Assembly: GCA_030824965.1 (NCBI GenBank)
Contig: JAPJQV010000001.1
Span: 434,001 to 498,000, forward strand
Source of the DNA: Micavibrio sp.
GTDB lineage: Bacteria > Pseudomonadota > Alphaproteobacteria > Micavibrionales > Micavibrionaceae
Length of the DNA: 64,000 nt
Direction of reading: 5' to 3'
In this document: piece after piece, positions 24,312-33,527 of the stretch
How positions within the stretch are numbered: position 1 is the first letter of the stretch
Layout of the letters: the number at the start of each line of letters is the position of its first letter
The notes under the pieces: generated by a model
What the model saw: the letters and a program-made list of their open reading frames with translations, nothing else
Told to the model about the DNA's origin: nothing
The model's database searches: none
Made by a program: the position numbers and the translations under genes

Positions 24312-26189
24312 CTATGCCGCCTTCAAACCTTTCTGCATGAACTCCGCCATGCGGCGGGCGAAAGAAACGGGATCGCTGACAGGCTCGCCTTGCATGATCT
24401 TCGCCTGATCGAAAAGCAAGCTTGCGGCATCGTCGAGAACAGACGAAGTGCCGCTCTCGGCCAGCTGGTTAAGCTGCTTGATCAGAGGGTGACCCGGATT
24501 GATCTCGAGAACGGGTTTGCTCTGGCCTTCGTATTGCTGGTGAAGTTTTAAGACGCGCTCCATGTTCAAATCGACGCCGTTATCGCCCGCGATCAGGCAG
24601 ACAGGCGAGTCCGTCAGGCGCGTGGATATACGCACTGCGCTGACATCGTCTTTCAACTTCTGGCTCAAGGCGGAGAGCAGCTTTTCATTGCTGCCTGTTT
24701 GCGCCTCGGCCTTGTCTTTCTGTTCAGGGCTTTCGAATTTCTGCAGGTCGATCTGGCCTTTTGTCGCCGAAACGAATTTCTTGCCCTGATATTCCTGAAC
24801 GACAGGAAGCCAGAAATCGTCGATCGTATCTTTCAACAGCAGTACTTCTATGCCGCGTGATTTAAACCCTTCGATCTGCGGTGAATTTTTCAGGGCTTCA
24901 ATATTCTCGCCGCTGATATAGTAGATTTCGTCCTGGCCTTCTTTCATGCGCGAGACGTAATCTTCAAGGCTCAACAGTTCGCTGCCATGCGTCGAATTGA
25001 ACCGCGCGATTTTCAGGATATCCTCACGATGTTCGGTCGCATCGTACAAGCCTTCCTTGATGACCGAGCCGAATTGATGCCAGACCGTGTCGAAGGCCGG
25101 CTTATCGTCTTTGGCCAGTTTTTGAAGATCTGACAAAATGCGCTTGGTGACGCCGCTTCTGATTTTGGTCACGACAGGATTATGCTGAAGCATTTCGCGG
25201 CTGACATTCAACGGCAAGTCTTCGCTATCAATCACGCCGCGCACGAAACGCAGCCATGGATAGATCAATCCTTCGCAATTGTCGGTGATAAAGATGCGGC
25301 GGACATACAGGCGCACCGAGTTCTTGCGCGTTGGATCGAAAAGGTCGAAAGGCCGCATCGACGGGATATAGAGAAGGGCGGAATACTCAATCACGCCTTC
25401 GGCTTTCCAATGCGACGTGAGAACGGGATGGTCCATTCCCATCATGCCCGAAATGCCGTTATAGAATTCCTTGTACTGGTCTTCGGTAATCTCGCTCTTG
25501 GACTTCATCCACAAAGCCGACGCGGAATTGATCGGTTCCTTATCCGTTGTATCGAGATAAACAGGAACGGCGACGTGATTTGAATAGGTCTTGATGATTT
25601 CCGCGATCTTGTGATCCTGCATAAACTCGGTCGCGTCGGCTTTGATATGCAAGGTAATCGACGTGCCGCAGATTTTGACCTTCTCTTTCTCTGCATCATT
25701 CGCTTCGCGTAAAGCGAAACCGGTCTTGCCGTCGGATTCCCAATGCCAGACTTCATTGGTTCCGGCGCGATGGGATACGACTTCGACTTTATCGGCGACC
25801 ATAAAGCTGGAGTAGAAACCGACGCCGAACTGGCCGATCATGTTCAGGCTTTTGTCACCTGATGCCTTGATTTGCTCCATCAGAGCCTTGGTGCCGGACT
25901 TGGCGATCGTGCCGAGATGATCGGTCATCTCGTCTTTGGACATACCGATACCTGTATCAGTAATGATCAGGGTCTTCGCGCTTTCGTTGCGCTCGATCAA
26001 AACGCGGTATCCTGAATGGTTTTGCAGCAGGAAAGGCGTTGCAATTGCTTCGTATCGCAGGCGGTCGCAGGCATCCGCCGAATTGGAAACCAGTTCGCGC
26101 AAAAATACGTCGCGGTTGGAATACAACGCATGGGTTACAATTTCTAAAAGGCGGGCGACATCTGCGCCAAAATTCATATTTTCTGTCAT
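24312..26189 (-). CDS. htpG: Hsp90 chaperone HtpG
   Basis: A 625-residue bacterial Hsp90. The N-terminal ATPase domain has LLEIVTHALYSNRDVFLRELVSNSADA (about residues 10-38, ATP-binding Glu and Asn), TDTGIGMSKDEM and IGQFGVGFYSSFMVADKVEV (the GHKL loops). The middle domain has RLYVRRIFI and FVRGVIDSEDLPLNVSREMLQ, with the catalytic-loop Arg. The C-terminal dimerisation part follows. The start at 26189 (MTENMNFGADVARLLE) matches the family; an upstream in-frame codon would add 21 unrelated residues. It is a cytosolic, ATP-driven folding factor. No heat-shock promoter could be identified with confidence in the 31 bp before the pdxH end. Confidence 0.97.
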   Translation of the reverse strand: MTENMNFGADVARLLEIVTHALYSNRDVFLRELVSNSADACDRLRYEAIATPFLLQNHSGYRVLIERNESAKTLIITDTGIGMSKDEMTDHLGTIAKSGTKALMEQIKASGDKSLNMIGQFGVGFYSSFMVADKVEVVSHRAGTNEVWHWESDGKTGFALREANDAEKEKVKICGTSITLHIKADATEFMQDHKIAEIIKTYSNHVAVPVYLDTTDKEPINSASALWMKSKSEITEDQYKEFYNGISGMMGMDHPVLTSHWKAEGVIEYSALLYIPSMRPFDLFDPTRKNSVRLYVRRIFITDNCEGLIYPWLRFVRGVIDSEDLPLNVSREMLQHNPVVTKIRSGVTKRILSDLQKLAKDDKPAFDTVWHQFGSVIKEGLYDATEHREDILKIARFNSTHGSELLSLEDYVSRMKEGQDEIYYISGENIEALKNSPQIEGFKSRGIEVLLLKDTIDDFWLPVVQEYQGKKFVSATKGQIDLQKFESPEQKDKAEAQTGSNEKLLSALSQKLKDDVSAVRISTRLTDSPVCLIAGDNGVDLNMERVLKLHQQYEGQSKPVLEINPGHPLIKQLNQLAESGTSSVLDDAASLLFDQAKIMQGEPVSDPVSFARRMAEFMQKGLKAA

Positions 26190-26220
26190 GAGGATAAAAT
26201 ATTTTCTGGATTGGAAATTT

Positions 26221-26823
26221 TCAAGGGTAGAGTAAATGGCTGGTCCATTCATCAGCTTCTTTTACAAAGACGGTTCTTTCATGGCGCCGGAATTCTGTTT
26301 GCTGCCAGAATTCGATCCTTTGCGGAACGATGCGAAAACCCGACCAATGCGGCGGCCGCGGCGGGTTTTCAATACTGGCGAACTCTTCTTCATATTTCGC
26401 AATTCGCTTTTCAAATTCCGCGCGGTTGCCCAGTATTTCGGATTGTAGCGACGCCCAGCTCGAAATCCGGCTGGAACGCGCCCGGGAATTGAAATAGGAA
26501 TCTGCTTCTTCGTTCGATGTTTTTTCCACCAATCCCTGAATACGGACCTGGCGGCGCAAGGATTTCCAGTGGAAGCAAATCGCGGCTTTTGGAATGGCCA
26601 GGATCTCGCGTCCCTTTTTGCTGTTGTAATTCGTAAAAAAGGTAAAGCCGCGCTCATCGGCAAAGCGCATTAGAACCATCCGCGCATTGGGCATGCCGTT
26701 TTCATCTACAGTCGCCACGCAAGCCGCATCCGGATCTTCAGTTTCCGAAACTCTGGCTTCGGCCATCCATTTCTCAAATATTTTTAACGGAGAAGTGTTT
26801 GAGAAGGGGGATTGCTCTGTCAT
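26221..26823 (-). CDS. pdxH: Pyridoxamine 5'-phosphate oxidase
   Basis: A 200-residue PdxH, the FMN enzyme that oxidises pyridoxine or pyridoxamine phosphate to pyridoxal phosphate. Family blocks in order: GMPNARMVLMRFADERGFTFFTNYNSKKGREI (about 44-77, FMN and PLP contacts), FHWKSLRRQVRIQGLVEK, SYFNSRARSSRISSWASLQS and the C-terminal signature RPPHWSGFRIVPQRIEFWQ with the final HERTVF. Length is normal. It lies 31 bp upstream of htpG on the same strand, so co-transcription is likely. Confidence 0.96.
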   Translation of the reverse strand: MTEQSPFSNTSPLKIFEKWMAEARVSETEDPDAACVATVDENGMPNARMVLMRFADERGFTFFTNYNSKKGREILAIPKAAICFHWKSLRRQVRIQGLVEKTSNEEADSYFNSRARSSRISSWASLQSEILGNRAEFEKRIAKYEEEFASIENPPRPPHWSGFRIVPQRIEFWQQTEFRRHERTVFVKEADEWTSHLLYP

Positions 26824-26946
26824 GTCTCGTTATATAAGTAAGTATGGTTGTCTTGCCGGAATTCTTTTCTATATTATGTCCGGCCAGAAACTTAAACAAG
26901 TACCGCAATATTTAAGAACTCGCTCAAAAGGAAAGAGGGATATCAG

Positions 26947-27420
26947 ATGAAGAAATTTATAGCCACAATGGCCGCTGCCGCTTTTATTCTCGCAGGCTGT
27001 GCGCAGGAATTCGACGGCATGGGCAATAAGCAATTAATCGGTGGTGGTACGGGCGCGGTTCTCGGCGGTCTGGCCGGTTCGCAATTCGGTAAAGGTTCAG
27101 GTCAACTTGTCGGCGTCGGCGTCGGTGCTCTTCTTGGTACGCTGGTCGGTAGCTCTATTGGTAAATCTCTCGATAAAGCTGACTTGGCCTACGCCCAGCA
27201 AGCTCACCAGCAAGCTTATTCCGCGCCAATCGGTCAATCGATCAACTGGAACAACCCGCAATCCGGTCACTACGGCTCTGTAACGCCGCTGCGTGACGGT
27301 ACCAGCACTTCAGGCCGTTACTGCCGCGAATACAGCCAGACTATTTATGTCGATGGCCGTTCCGAGACAGGGAGAGGCACAGCCTGCCAGAACTCTGACG
27401 GTACATGGCAGATCCAATAG
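26947..27420 (+). CDS. Glycine-zipper lipoprotein (17 kDa surface antigen family)
   Basis: A 157-residue outer-membrane lipoprotein. MKKFIATMAAAAFILAGC gives a lipobox LAGC with Cys18. Residues about 32-75 are a double glycine zipper (GGGTGAVLGGLAGSQFGKGSGQLVGVGVGALLG, seen in pieces) typical of the Rickettsia 17 kDa antigen / 2TM glycine zipper family. The C-terminal beta domain has CREYSQTIYVDGRSETGRGTACQN, with two Cys likely to pair. Family members stabilise or decorate the outer membrane; the exact job is unknown. The RBS AAAGAGGG precedes the ATG. A strong terminator follows. Confidence 0.92.
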   Translation: MKKFIATMAAAAFILAGCAQEFDGMGNKQLIGGGTGAVLGGLAGSQFGKGSGQLVGVGVGALLGTLVGSSIGKSLDKADLAYAQQAHQQAYSAPIGQSINWNNPQSGHYGSVTPLRDGTSTSGRYCREYSQTIYVDGRSETGRGTACQNSDGTWQIQ

Positions 27421-27438
27421 AGATAGAATATCAAAGAA

Positions 27439-27465
27439 AACCGGCCTGAATGGCCGGTTTTTTTA
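27439..27465. terminator. Bidirectional intrinsic terminator
   Basis: Stem AACCGGCC (27439-27446) with GGCCGGTT (27452-27459), a five-base loop TGAAT, then a T-run to 27465 on the plus strand and AAAGAAAA on the other side, giving a U-rich run for minus-strand transcripts. It separates the 17 kDa antigen gene from the convergent unknown gene, whose stop lies inside the T-run. Confidence 0.9.
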
Positions 27466-29013
27466 TTGCTGATCTTCTGTGGTGCTGATTTGCCGCCTGA
27501 CCGTTCCGGCACCGCCAATCATGCCACCGGACATGCCCATGGAAGCAGGAGCTGCGGCCAACACGGGAGAAGGCGCATATTGTGGCGTAGGTTGAACGCC
27601 TTGTTGCGGAGCCGGACCGCGAGGCCGCGGCGCTTCATTGACGTATTGAAGCTCGGCAATGTAAGCAGGATCTTCCACTGTCATTCGCAATGAATCAACG
27701 ACATGCCGCATCTCGGGTTTGCGGCTGCAGTATTTTTCAATCTCGCTAAACGTAATGGCTTGTCCGTTACGACGCTCGGCGGTCATGTAAGAGCCAAGGA
27801 TATCCATGTTTTTCCAGTCATCCTGGCCGCGTGATAATCTCTGGAACTCGATGCGTGAAGCAGATTCCGGTTGCATACCTTTTTGAAGGGCCAGGTCGAA
27901 GGCACGGGCCGAGGATTGCAGGGCATCTGCGCACCACCCAAGAAGGCGGCCTTTCAGAAGATCATGGTTTTGATGATGAGCCGTATGCATGAGAGGTTTT
28001 GAGTTCTTTTCCTTGACTGCGTCGATTATCGCCATTTCGAAGCTTTCTTCGCTCAATTTAAGATGAATTTCGCTGTTAACTTCCATTGTAACGAATGGAT
28101 TGGCGACGTTGAGCAGAGGCGGCGGTGTTTCAGGCTCAATACCCGTGACTTCAGCTACCAGGTTGGCAGTGGCTTTGATTAAAGGATCGGTTCCGGTATT
28201 CACGGCCATGCCAAGGATTTGTTCCGGCGAACATCCGCTCCATGCCATGGCTTGCGCAGGCGTGGCGAAATTAATCCATGATTTGAGATTGTATTTGTCG
28301 AAGCTTGCGGCTGCTTTGCCGGAGATATCGAAAATTCCAAGCAAGTTATCGCCTTCAATCTGGTGTTGCACCGTATAGCGCATAAGATCGGAAGAAATAA
28401 CGAATGGATAATCTTCGGGACGGTATGTGGTTTGAGGAGACAAGGCTTTTCTGGCGCGTTGTTCGGCTAGACGGATCGCGGCGTTTTCCTCGCCTTTGGA
28501 ATGAACAGCCAAAGCGCTGAAAATATCCGATTTCAGGTGATTACGGGACAAGGATAACTGGTTACGTTTCGGCTCGAGAATGATACTGGATTTTTCCGGA
28601 TTCAGCCCTGTTTTCTTTGCCAGATAATAAGTGTCCAGGGCTTGCGCGGTGTAATGATACAGGTCGAAGAGACAGCTCTGGCTGTTCTCGTATCCATCCA
28701 CCTTGATAGCGATAAAGGCAATGAGATGGTTTTTCTGGCGGAGACCGAGAAAACTTTTCTCGGCACCTCCGGCAATACCGATAAAATTCGATGCTTCCGG
28801 GGAAGAATCCAGCTGCCGGAGCAGCTCTCGGGATGAGGTTTCGCAACAATGCCCCTTTAGTTTTACTACCGCCCGCTCAAATTCATCATGGCGCTGGCCG
28901 CGTTGAAAGATAATAAAATTCAGCGTTAAATCTGCATGTTGAGAGCCCACGTCACGGGCAATCCGCCTCGACGCTGTTATGACTTCTTTCCTGAATTCTT
29001 CGACTTTTGTCAT
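27463..29013 (-). CDS. Large protein of unknown function
   Basis: A 516-residue soluble protein started at the ATG at 29013 (MTKVEEFRKEVITASRRIARD). A longer frame to 29148 exists, but those 45 residues overlap the region before fabI and look non-coding. I see no signal peptide or clear membrane segment. The body is mixed alpha/beta with segments such as LTLNFIIFQRGQRHDEFERA, LFDLYHYTAQALDTYYLAKKTG and ISSDLMRYTVQHQIEG. The last about 55 residues are Pro/Gln/Gly/Met-rich and likely disordered (PAPQQGVQPTPQYAPSP, GMSGGMIGGAG). It seems to be a single-gene unit divergent from fabI. I do not recognise the family. Confidence 0.75.
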   Translation of the reverse strand: MTKVEEFRKEVITASRRIARDVGSQHADLTLNFIIFQRGQRHDEFERAVVKLKGHCCETSSRELLRQLDSSPEASNFIGIAGGAEKSFLGLRQKNHLIAFIAIKVDGYENSQSCLFDLYHYTAQALDTYYLAKKTGLNPEKSSIILEPKRNQLSLSRNHLKSDIFSALAVHSKGEENAAIRLAEQRARKALSPQTTYRPEDYPFVISSDLMRYTVQHQIEGDNLLGIFDISGKAAASFDKYNLKSWINFATPAQAMAWSGCSPEQILGMAVNTGTDPLIKATANLVAEVTGIEPETPPPLLNVANPFVTMEVNSEIHLKLSEESFEMAIIDAVKEKNSKPLMHTAHHQNHDLLKGRLLGWCADALQSSARAFDLALQKGMQPESASRIEFQRLSRGQDDWKNMDILGSYMTAERRNGQAITFSEIEKYCSRKPEMRHVVDSLRMTVEDPAYIAELQYVNEAPRPRGPAPQQGVQPTPQYAPSPVLAAAPASMGMSGGMIGGAGTVRRQISTTEDQQ

Positions 29014-29153
29014 ATTTTGGCTTTTGTTTGGTTGATCATACCAATAACCCCTTAATAAATATGTAACTGCAAGGGTCGGGCTCTGGACCTTTGGGGGTAA
29101 TCGTGTAGGATGCCCAATTCCTATTAATAAGTTAACTATTTGAGACAAAAAAG

Positions 29154-30017
29154 ATGAACGCTTCTAAAAACCCTTCAGGAATCATGGCCGGCAAACGCGG
29201 TTTAATTATGGGCGTAGCCAATGATCGCTCGATTGCCTGGGGCATTGCCCAAGCCTGCTATAACCAGGGAGCGGAGCTTGCTTTTACCTATCAGGGTGAA
29301 GCTCTGGAAAAACGCGTTCGTCCGCTAGCGGATAGCGTAGGATCCAAGCTTGTCCTTCCATGCGATGTCACAGACGAAAACAGCATCGCTGAAACATTCG
29401 ATGCCATTCAAAAGGAGTGGGGCGAATTCGATTTCGTCGTTCATGCAATTGCGTTCTCGGATAAAAATGAGCTGGATGGTCTGTATCTGAATACCTCCCG
29501 TGCCAACTTCTTAAAGACGATGGATATTTCCGTTTTCTCTTTCACGGCTGTCGCGCAAAAAGCGGTGCCACTCATGAAAAAAGGCGGTTCTCTCGTTACA
29601 TTGACCTATTACGGCGCTGAGCGCGTTATGCCGCATTACAATGTCATGGGCGTTGCCAAGGCTGCATTGGAAGCATCCGTACGTTATCTGGCTGCCGATT
29701 GCGGCAAAGACAATATCCGCGTCAATGCGATTTCCGCAGGTCCGATCAAGACATTGGCCGCCTCCGGGATTGGCGATTTCCGCTATATCCTCAAATGGAA
29801 TGAACTGAACTCTCCTTTGAAACGCAACGTTACGATCGAAGATGTCGGGAATTCAGGTCTCTATTTGCTATCTGACCTTGGCTCGGGTGTCACAGGCGAA
29901 GTTCTCCATGTCGATTCCGGCTACCATACAGTAGGTATGGTCTCGATCGATGCAGCGGCGGAAACGGCAGAGCTTCTTCAAGGCATTGCACCGAAAAAAG
30001 ACGACAAGGCCGCGTAA
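29154..30017 (+). CDS. fabI: Enoyl-[acyl-carrier-protein] reductase (NADH), FabI
   Basis: A 287-residue short-chain dehydrogenase-type FabI that reduces trans-2-enoyl-ACP in the last step of each fatty-acid elongation round. The cofactor loop is GVANDRSIAWGIAQ (about 20-33). The catalytic region TYYGAERVMPHYNVMGVAK holds Tyr152, Tyr162 and Lys169, matching Tyr146, Tyr156 and Lys163 of the E. coli enzyme. ISAGPIKTLAASGIGDF is the substrate-binding loop. It begins the plus-strand run fabI-thioesterase-aroC-sppA, with no gap before the thioesterase. The usual triclosan-contact residues are not examined further here. Confidence 0.97.
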   Translation: MNASKNPSGIMAGKRGLIMGVANDRSIAWGIAQACYNQGAELAFTYQGEALEKRVRPLADSVGSKLVLPCDVTDENSIAETFDAIQKEWGEFDFVVHAIAFSDKNELDGLYLNTSRANFLKTMDISVFSFTAVAQKAVPLMKKGGSLVTLTYYGAERVMPHYNVMGVAKAALEASVRYLAADCGKDNIRVNAISAGPIKTLAASGIGDFRYILKWNELNSPLKRNVTIEDVGNSGLYLLSDLGSGVTGEVLHVDSGYHTVGMVSIDAAAETAELLQGIAPKKDDKAA

Positions 30018-30497
30018 GTGGAAACAAAATCCGGGATATGGTTCAAGGACTATAAACTCGATTACCTTGAAGGTATGCGTAATGCCAATATGGGTACGCA
30101 TATCGGTCTCGAATTTTCAGAGCTTGGCCCTGATTTCCTGAAAGGGCGCATGCCGGTCGATAATCGCACGACCCAGCCTTTCGGTATCCTCCATGGTGGC
30201 GCGTCGTGCGTTCTCTCTGAAACACTCGGCAGTGTCGCTGCATGGATGACCATCGACCCCGATCTCTATCGCGCCGTAGGGCTGGAAATTAACTGTAATC
30301 ATATCCGCGCCGTAACAAAAGGTTTCGTCGAAGGTATTTGTAAACCGTTTCATATCGGCAAAAGAACGCAAGTCTGGCAGACTGAAATCTTTGAAGAAGA
30401 GAGCCGTAAGCTGGTTGCCGTATCGCGCCTAACGGTTGCTGTTATCGATCAGGGTACGCTCTCTGCGCAAAAAGAAGCCGTTCACGTAGGAAAATAA
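30018..30497 (+). CDS. Hotdog-fold thioesterase (PaaI/MenI type)
   Basis: A 159-residue hotdog protein beginning with GTG directly after the fabI stop. The segment QPFGILHGGASCVLSETLGSVAAW (about 54-77) is the catalytic signature of the PaaI/YdiI/MenI thioesterases, with Gln, His and Glu in the expected places. AVGLEINCNHIRAVTKGFVEG and TEIFEEESRKLVAVSRLT complete the sheet. It would hydrolyse an acyl- or aryl-CoA thioester; the substrate is unknown. Tight coupling with fabI and aroC (0- and 0-bp gaps) suggests a constant operon rather than a catabolic one. Confidence 0.88.
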   Translation: METKSGIWFKDYKLDYLEGMRNANMGTHIGLEFSELGPDFLKGRMPVDNRTTQPFGILHGGASCVLSETLGSVAAWMTIDPDLYRAVGLEINCNHIRAVTKGFVEGICKPFHIGKRTQVWQTEIFEEESRKLVAVSRLTVAVIDQGTLSAQKEAVHVGK

Positions 30498-31580
30498 ATG
30501 TCAGGCAATCGTTTCGGAACTCTCTTTCAATATCAGACTTGGGGCGAGAGTCACGGGCCTGCGATAGGCGTCGTCGTCGATGGCGTCCCTCCGCGTATCC
30601 CGCTCAAGGAAGACGATATCCAGTTGTTCCTCGATCGCCGCAAACCGGGACAAAACCGCTTTACGACGCAGCGCCGTGAAGCTGATGAAGTAAAAATTCT
30701 CTCCGGCGTATTCGAAGGCCAGACGACAGGCACGCCGATCAGTTTGATGATCGAGAACATGGACACAAAATCCAAGGACTATGCGGATATCAAAGACAAG
30801 TTTCGCCCCGGTCATGCTGACTTTACCTATCAGGAAAAATACGGCATTCGCGATTATCGCGGCGGCGGGCGTTCTTCTGCGCGGGAAACAGCAAGTCGCG
30901 TCGCTGCAGGCGCGATTGCGAACAAGATACTCACCACACAGCTCGGCGATAATATCGCCATCCGCGCCTGTGTGGTGCAAATCGGTCCGCATAAAATCAA
31001 CCGCGACAAATGGGACTGGACGCAAGTGGATAATAATCCGTTTTTCTGTCCCGATGCAGAGGCGGTTGCGCAATGGGAAGAATACTTGGACGGTGTACGA
31101 AAATCCGGATCGAGTACGGGCGCGGTTATCGAATGCCATGCATCGGGTTTTCCGGCGGGGCTTGGCGCGCCTGTATATGATAAGCTCGATGCTGATATCG
31201 CAAAGGCGATGATGTCTATCAACGCGACCAAGGCTATTGAAATTGGCGCTGGTTTTGAATCCGTTGAATGGGGCGGGGAGCGCAACGCCGATGCCATTCG
31301 CAACACGGGACATGGTGCACATTTCCAGTCCAATAACGCAGGCGGAATTCTAGGCGGCATTTCGACCGGGCAGGATATCGTCTGCCGCGTGGCTTTCAAG
31401 CCGACCAGTTCGATCCTTACGCCTGTTGATACCATCGACAAGCATGGGAATGAAACCGATATCATCACCAAAGGCCGCCACGATCCGTGCGTCGGTATTC
31501 GCGGCGCACCGGTCGTTGAAGCGATGATGGCTTGCGTCCTCGCCGATCATTGGTTGCGTCATAAAGCGCAATGTTTGTAG
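30498..31580 (+). CDS. aroC: Chorismate synthase
   Basis: A 360-residue AroC that converts EPSP to chorismate with reduced FMN, the last common step to aromatic amino acids and folate. Signatures: GESHGPAIGVVVDGVPP (about 14-30), the RRPGQ-like DRRKPGQNRFTTQRREADEV, RGGGRSSARETASRVAAGAIA (about 121-141) and the C-terminal GRHDPCVGIRGAPVVEAM. GAGFESVEWGGERNAD is the usual mid-domain block. Complete and normal in length. It starts immediately after the thioesterase stop. Confidence 0.98.
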   Translation: MSGNRFGTLFQYQTWGESHGPAIGVVVDGVPPRIPLKEDDIQLFLDRRKPGQNRFTTQRREADEVKILSGVFEGQTTGTPISLMIENMDTKSKDYADIKDKFRPGHADFTYQEKYGIRDYRGGGRSSARETASRVAAGAIANKILTTQLGDNIAIRACVVQIGPHKINRDKWDWTQVDNNPFFCPDAEAVAQWEEYLDGVRKSGSSTGAVIECHASGFPAGLGAPVYDKLDADIAKAMMSINATKAIEIGAGFESVEWGGERNADAIRNTGHGAHFQSNNAGGILGGISTGQDIVCRVAFKPTSSILTPVDTIDKHGNETDIITKGRHDPCVGIRGAPVVEAMMACVLADHWLRHKAQCL

Positions 31581-31594
31581 TTTAAGGAATAACC

Positions 31595-33454
31595 ATGACC
31601 AACTGGCTGCGCAAAAAATCTTTATTCCATACGCCGAAAAAAACCGTTGTCGTAGAAAAAAAATCCGACCGCTGGTGGCTGTTGAATATTCTATGGATCA
31701 TGACCAGAAAAGCCTGCACAGTCTTGGGCGCGATCATGCTGGTTACAATGGTCATTTTTTTCTGGTTGGCGTCCAATATAGTAAAGGAAGAACCACCGAA
31801 ACTGCCAAATCAGATGGTACTTTTCTTGCGCATGGAAAAGTCCCTGCCGGATAAAAGCGGGGCGCAGGATTATTTCTCCCAGTTCGGCCTTGCGCCGGAG
31901 CCCCTTACAACATCTGAACTCGTCGATGCGCTGGATAAAGCGGCAACCGATAGTCGCGTGAAAGGATTTGTCCTGTCCTTGCGCAGCGGCGGATATGAAC
32001 TGGCGCAGTTGCAGGAAATTCGTAACGCCGTGCTTGAATTTAAGAAATCCGGCAAGTTTACCAAAGTCTACGCGCCTTCGTATGGCGAAGCGGGGTCCGG
32101 CCTCGGCATGTATTATCTGGCTTCCGCCTTTGATGAGATATGGATGCAGCCGGTCGGTGTCGTCTCCATTGCAGGGCTTAATGCCGAGATGCCTTATTTC
32201 AAAGATATACTCGGTCGCTATGGAGTGAAGGGGCAATTCTTTCAGCGCAAAGAATATAAAAGCGCGATGGAAAACCTGACGGCCAATGAAATGTCTCCGG
32301 CAAGCCGCCAGATGATGACGGAATTAATTGGTGATCTAGGCAATCAGGTCACAATCGGCGTGGCGAAGGATCGTAAAAAGGTTTCAAAGAATTTCAAAGC
32401 GCTTGTCAATCAGGGATTGTTCACCGATGACGAAGCGTTGAAAGCAGGGCTGATCGACCGCCTTGATTACGGTGATGTACTTTTATCGGAACTGCGCATT
32501 CAAATCGATGGCGATGAAGACAGCAAGAAAACCGGTTTTACCGATATTGCCGATTATGCAAAGTTAGCCAAAAAATCCAACTTGTCAAAATCGAAGATTG
32601 CTGTCGTTCATATTCAGGGCATGATTACGGATGGAGGCGGTGCATCTCCGCTCAGTCTTGATGAAAAATCCGCCGATGCAACAAAGATTGCCCAAGCCAT
32701 CCGTGATGCGGCATCGGATAAAAATGTCAGCCATATCGTTGTGAGGGTAAATTCTCCCGGCGGTTCGCCGTCGGCTTCCGAGTCAATTCGTCGCGCCATC
32801 GTCTGGGCGAAAGAGAAAAAGAAGAAGCCGGTGGTTGTGTCAATGGGTGGGACCGCCGCGTCGGGTGGCTACTGGATTTCCGCGAATGCCGATAAAATCT
32901 ATGCAGATGCCGCGACACTCACAGGCTCTATTGGAGTCGTCGGAGGTAAATTCGACGCCAGCGGTTTCTTCGAAAAATACGGCGTGAACTGGGACGGCGT
33001 GTCCTACGGCAAGAATTCCGGCATGTGGGCGATAAATCGCGGTTTCAATGCGGCGGAGCAGGAACGCTTCGAAGCAACGCTCGATAATGTCTACGATCAT
33101 TTCATCAAGATCGTAGCCCAAGGCCGGAAATTAAAACCGGAACAGGTTGAAAAAATTGCGAAAGGCCGCGTCTGGACAGGGCGTCAGGCGAAGGAAGTCG
33201 GGCTTGTCGACCAGATTGGCGGGCTTGACATGGTGCTGGACGATATAGCGAAGACCCGCAATTTAGAAAGCCGTCATAAATTATCAGTCAGCGATTATCC
33301 GCCACCCGAAAATCCTTTGGAAGAACTTTTGGATATGGCGAAACGCAGATCGCCATTTGGTGCGGAAGTACCGCAAAGTTTGAAAGGAATGGCAGCCTAT
33401 CTGCCGTTTTTATCGAACGATAGATTGATTTATACACCATTACCTAACCTATAG
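31595..33454 (+). CDS. sppA: Signal peptide peptidase SppA (67 kDa type)
   Basis: A 619-residue membrane-anchored serine protease that degrades released signal peptides. One membrane segment lies at about residues 45-66 (ACTVLGAIMLVTMVIFFWLAS). The protein has the tandem fold of the long SppA: the catalytic Lys222 is in EYKSAMENLT of the first repeat and the nucleophile Ser423 is in GTAASGGYWIS of the second, matching the Lys209/Ser409 pair of E. coli SppA in kind and spacing. LTGSIGVVGGKFDASGFFEKYG follows the serine as usual. It follows aroC by 14 bp and is probably the last gene of that run, before the hairpin repeat. Confidence 0.95.
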   Translation: MTNWLRKKSLFHTPKKTVVVEKKSDRWWLLNILWIMTRKACTVLGAIMLVTMVIFFWLASNIVKEEPPKLPNQMVLFLRMEKSLPDKSGAQDYFSQFGLAPEPLTTSELVDALDKAATDSRVKGFVLSLRSGGYELAQLQEIRNAVLEFKKSGKFTKVYAPSYGEAGSGLGMYYLASAFDEIWMQPVGVVSIAGLNAEMPYFKDILGRYGVKGQFFQRKEYKSAMENLTANEMSPASRQMMTELIGDLGNQVTIGVAKDRKKVSKNFKALVNQGLFTDDEALKAGLIDRLDYGDVLLSELRIQIDGDEDSKKTGFTDIADYAKLAKKSNLSKSKIAVVHIQGMITDGGGASPLSLDEKSADATKIAQAIRDAASDKNVSHIVVRVNSPGGSPSASESIRRAIVWAKEKKKKPVVVSMGGTAASGGYWISANADKIYADAATLTGSIGVVGGKFDASGFFEKYGVNWDGVSYGKNSGMWAINRGFNAAEQERFEATLDNVYDHFIKIVAQGRKLKPEQVEKIAKGRVWTGRQAKEVGLVDQIGGLDMVLDDIAKTRNLESRHKLSVSDYPPPENPLEELLDMAKRRSPFGAEVPQSLKGMAAYLPFLSNDRLIYTPLPNL

Positions 33455-33457
33455 CGC

Positions 33458-33513
33458 ATCCCTGCGAAAGCAGGGATCTGAAGTGTCACTAGATCCCGGA
33501 TCAAGTCCGGGAT
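33458..33513. repeat. Double hairpin, dispersed palindromic repeat / terminator
   Basis: Two hairpins in tandem: ATCCCTGCGAAAGCAGGGAT (33458-33477) and ATCCCGGA-TCAAG-TCCGGGAT (33493-33513). The 'atcccggatcaagtccgggat' pattern is a common intergenic palindrome in alphaproteobacteria. It lies between the convergent ends of sppA and the TlyA-like gene and can end transcription from both, though it lacks a clean T-run. Confidence 0.8.
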
Positions 33514-33527
33514 GCGAGTAGTGATTT

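Noticed and set aside
30501..31322. Long open frame on the minus strand opposite aroC
   Set aside because: Lies wholly antisense to a full-length chorismate synthase gene with conserved motifs; its residues show no family pattern. An antisense shadow.
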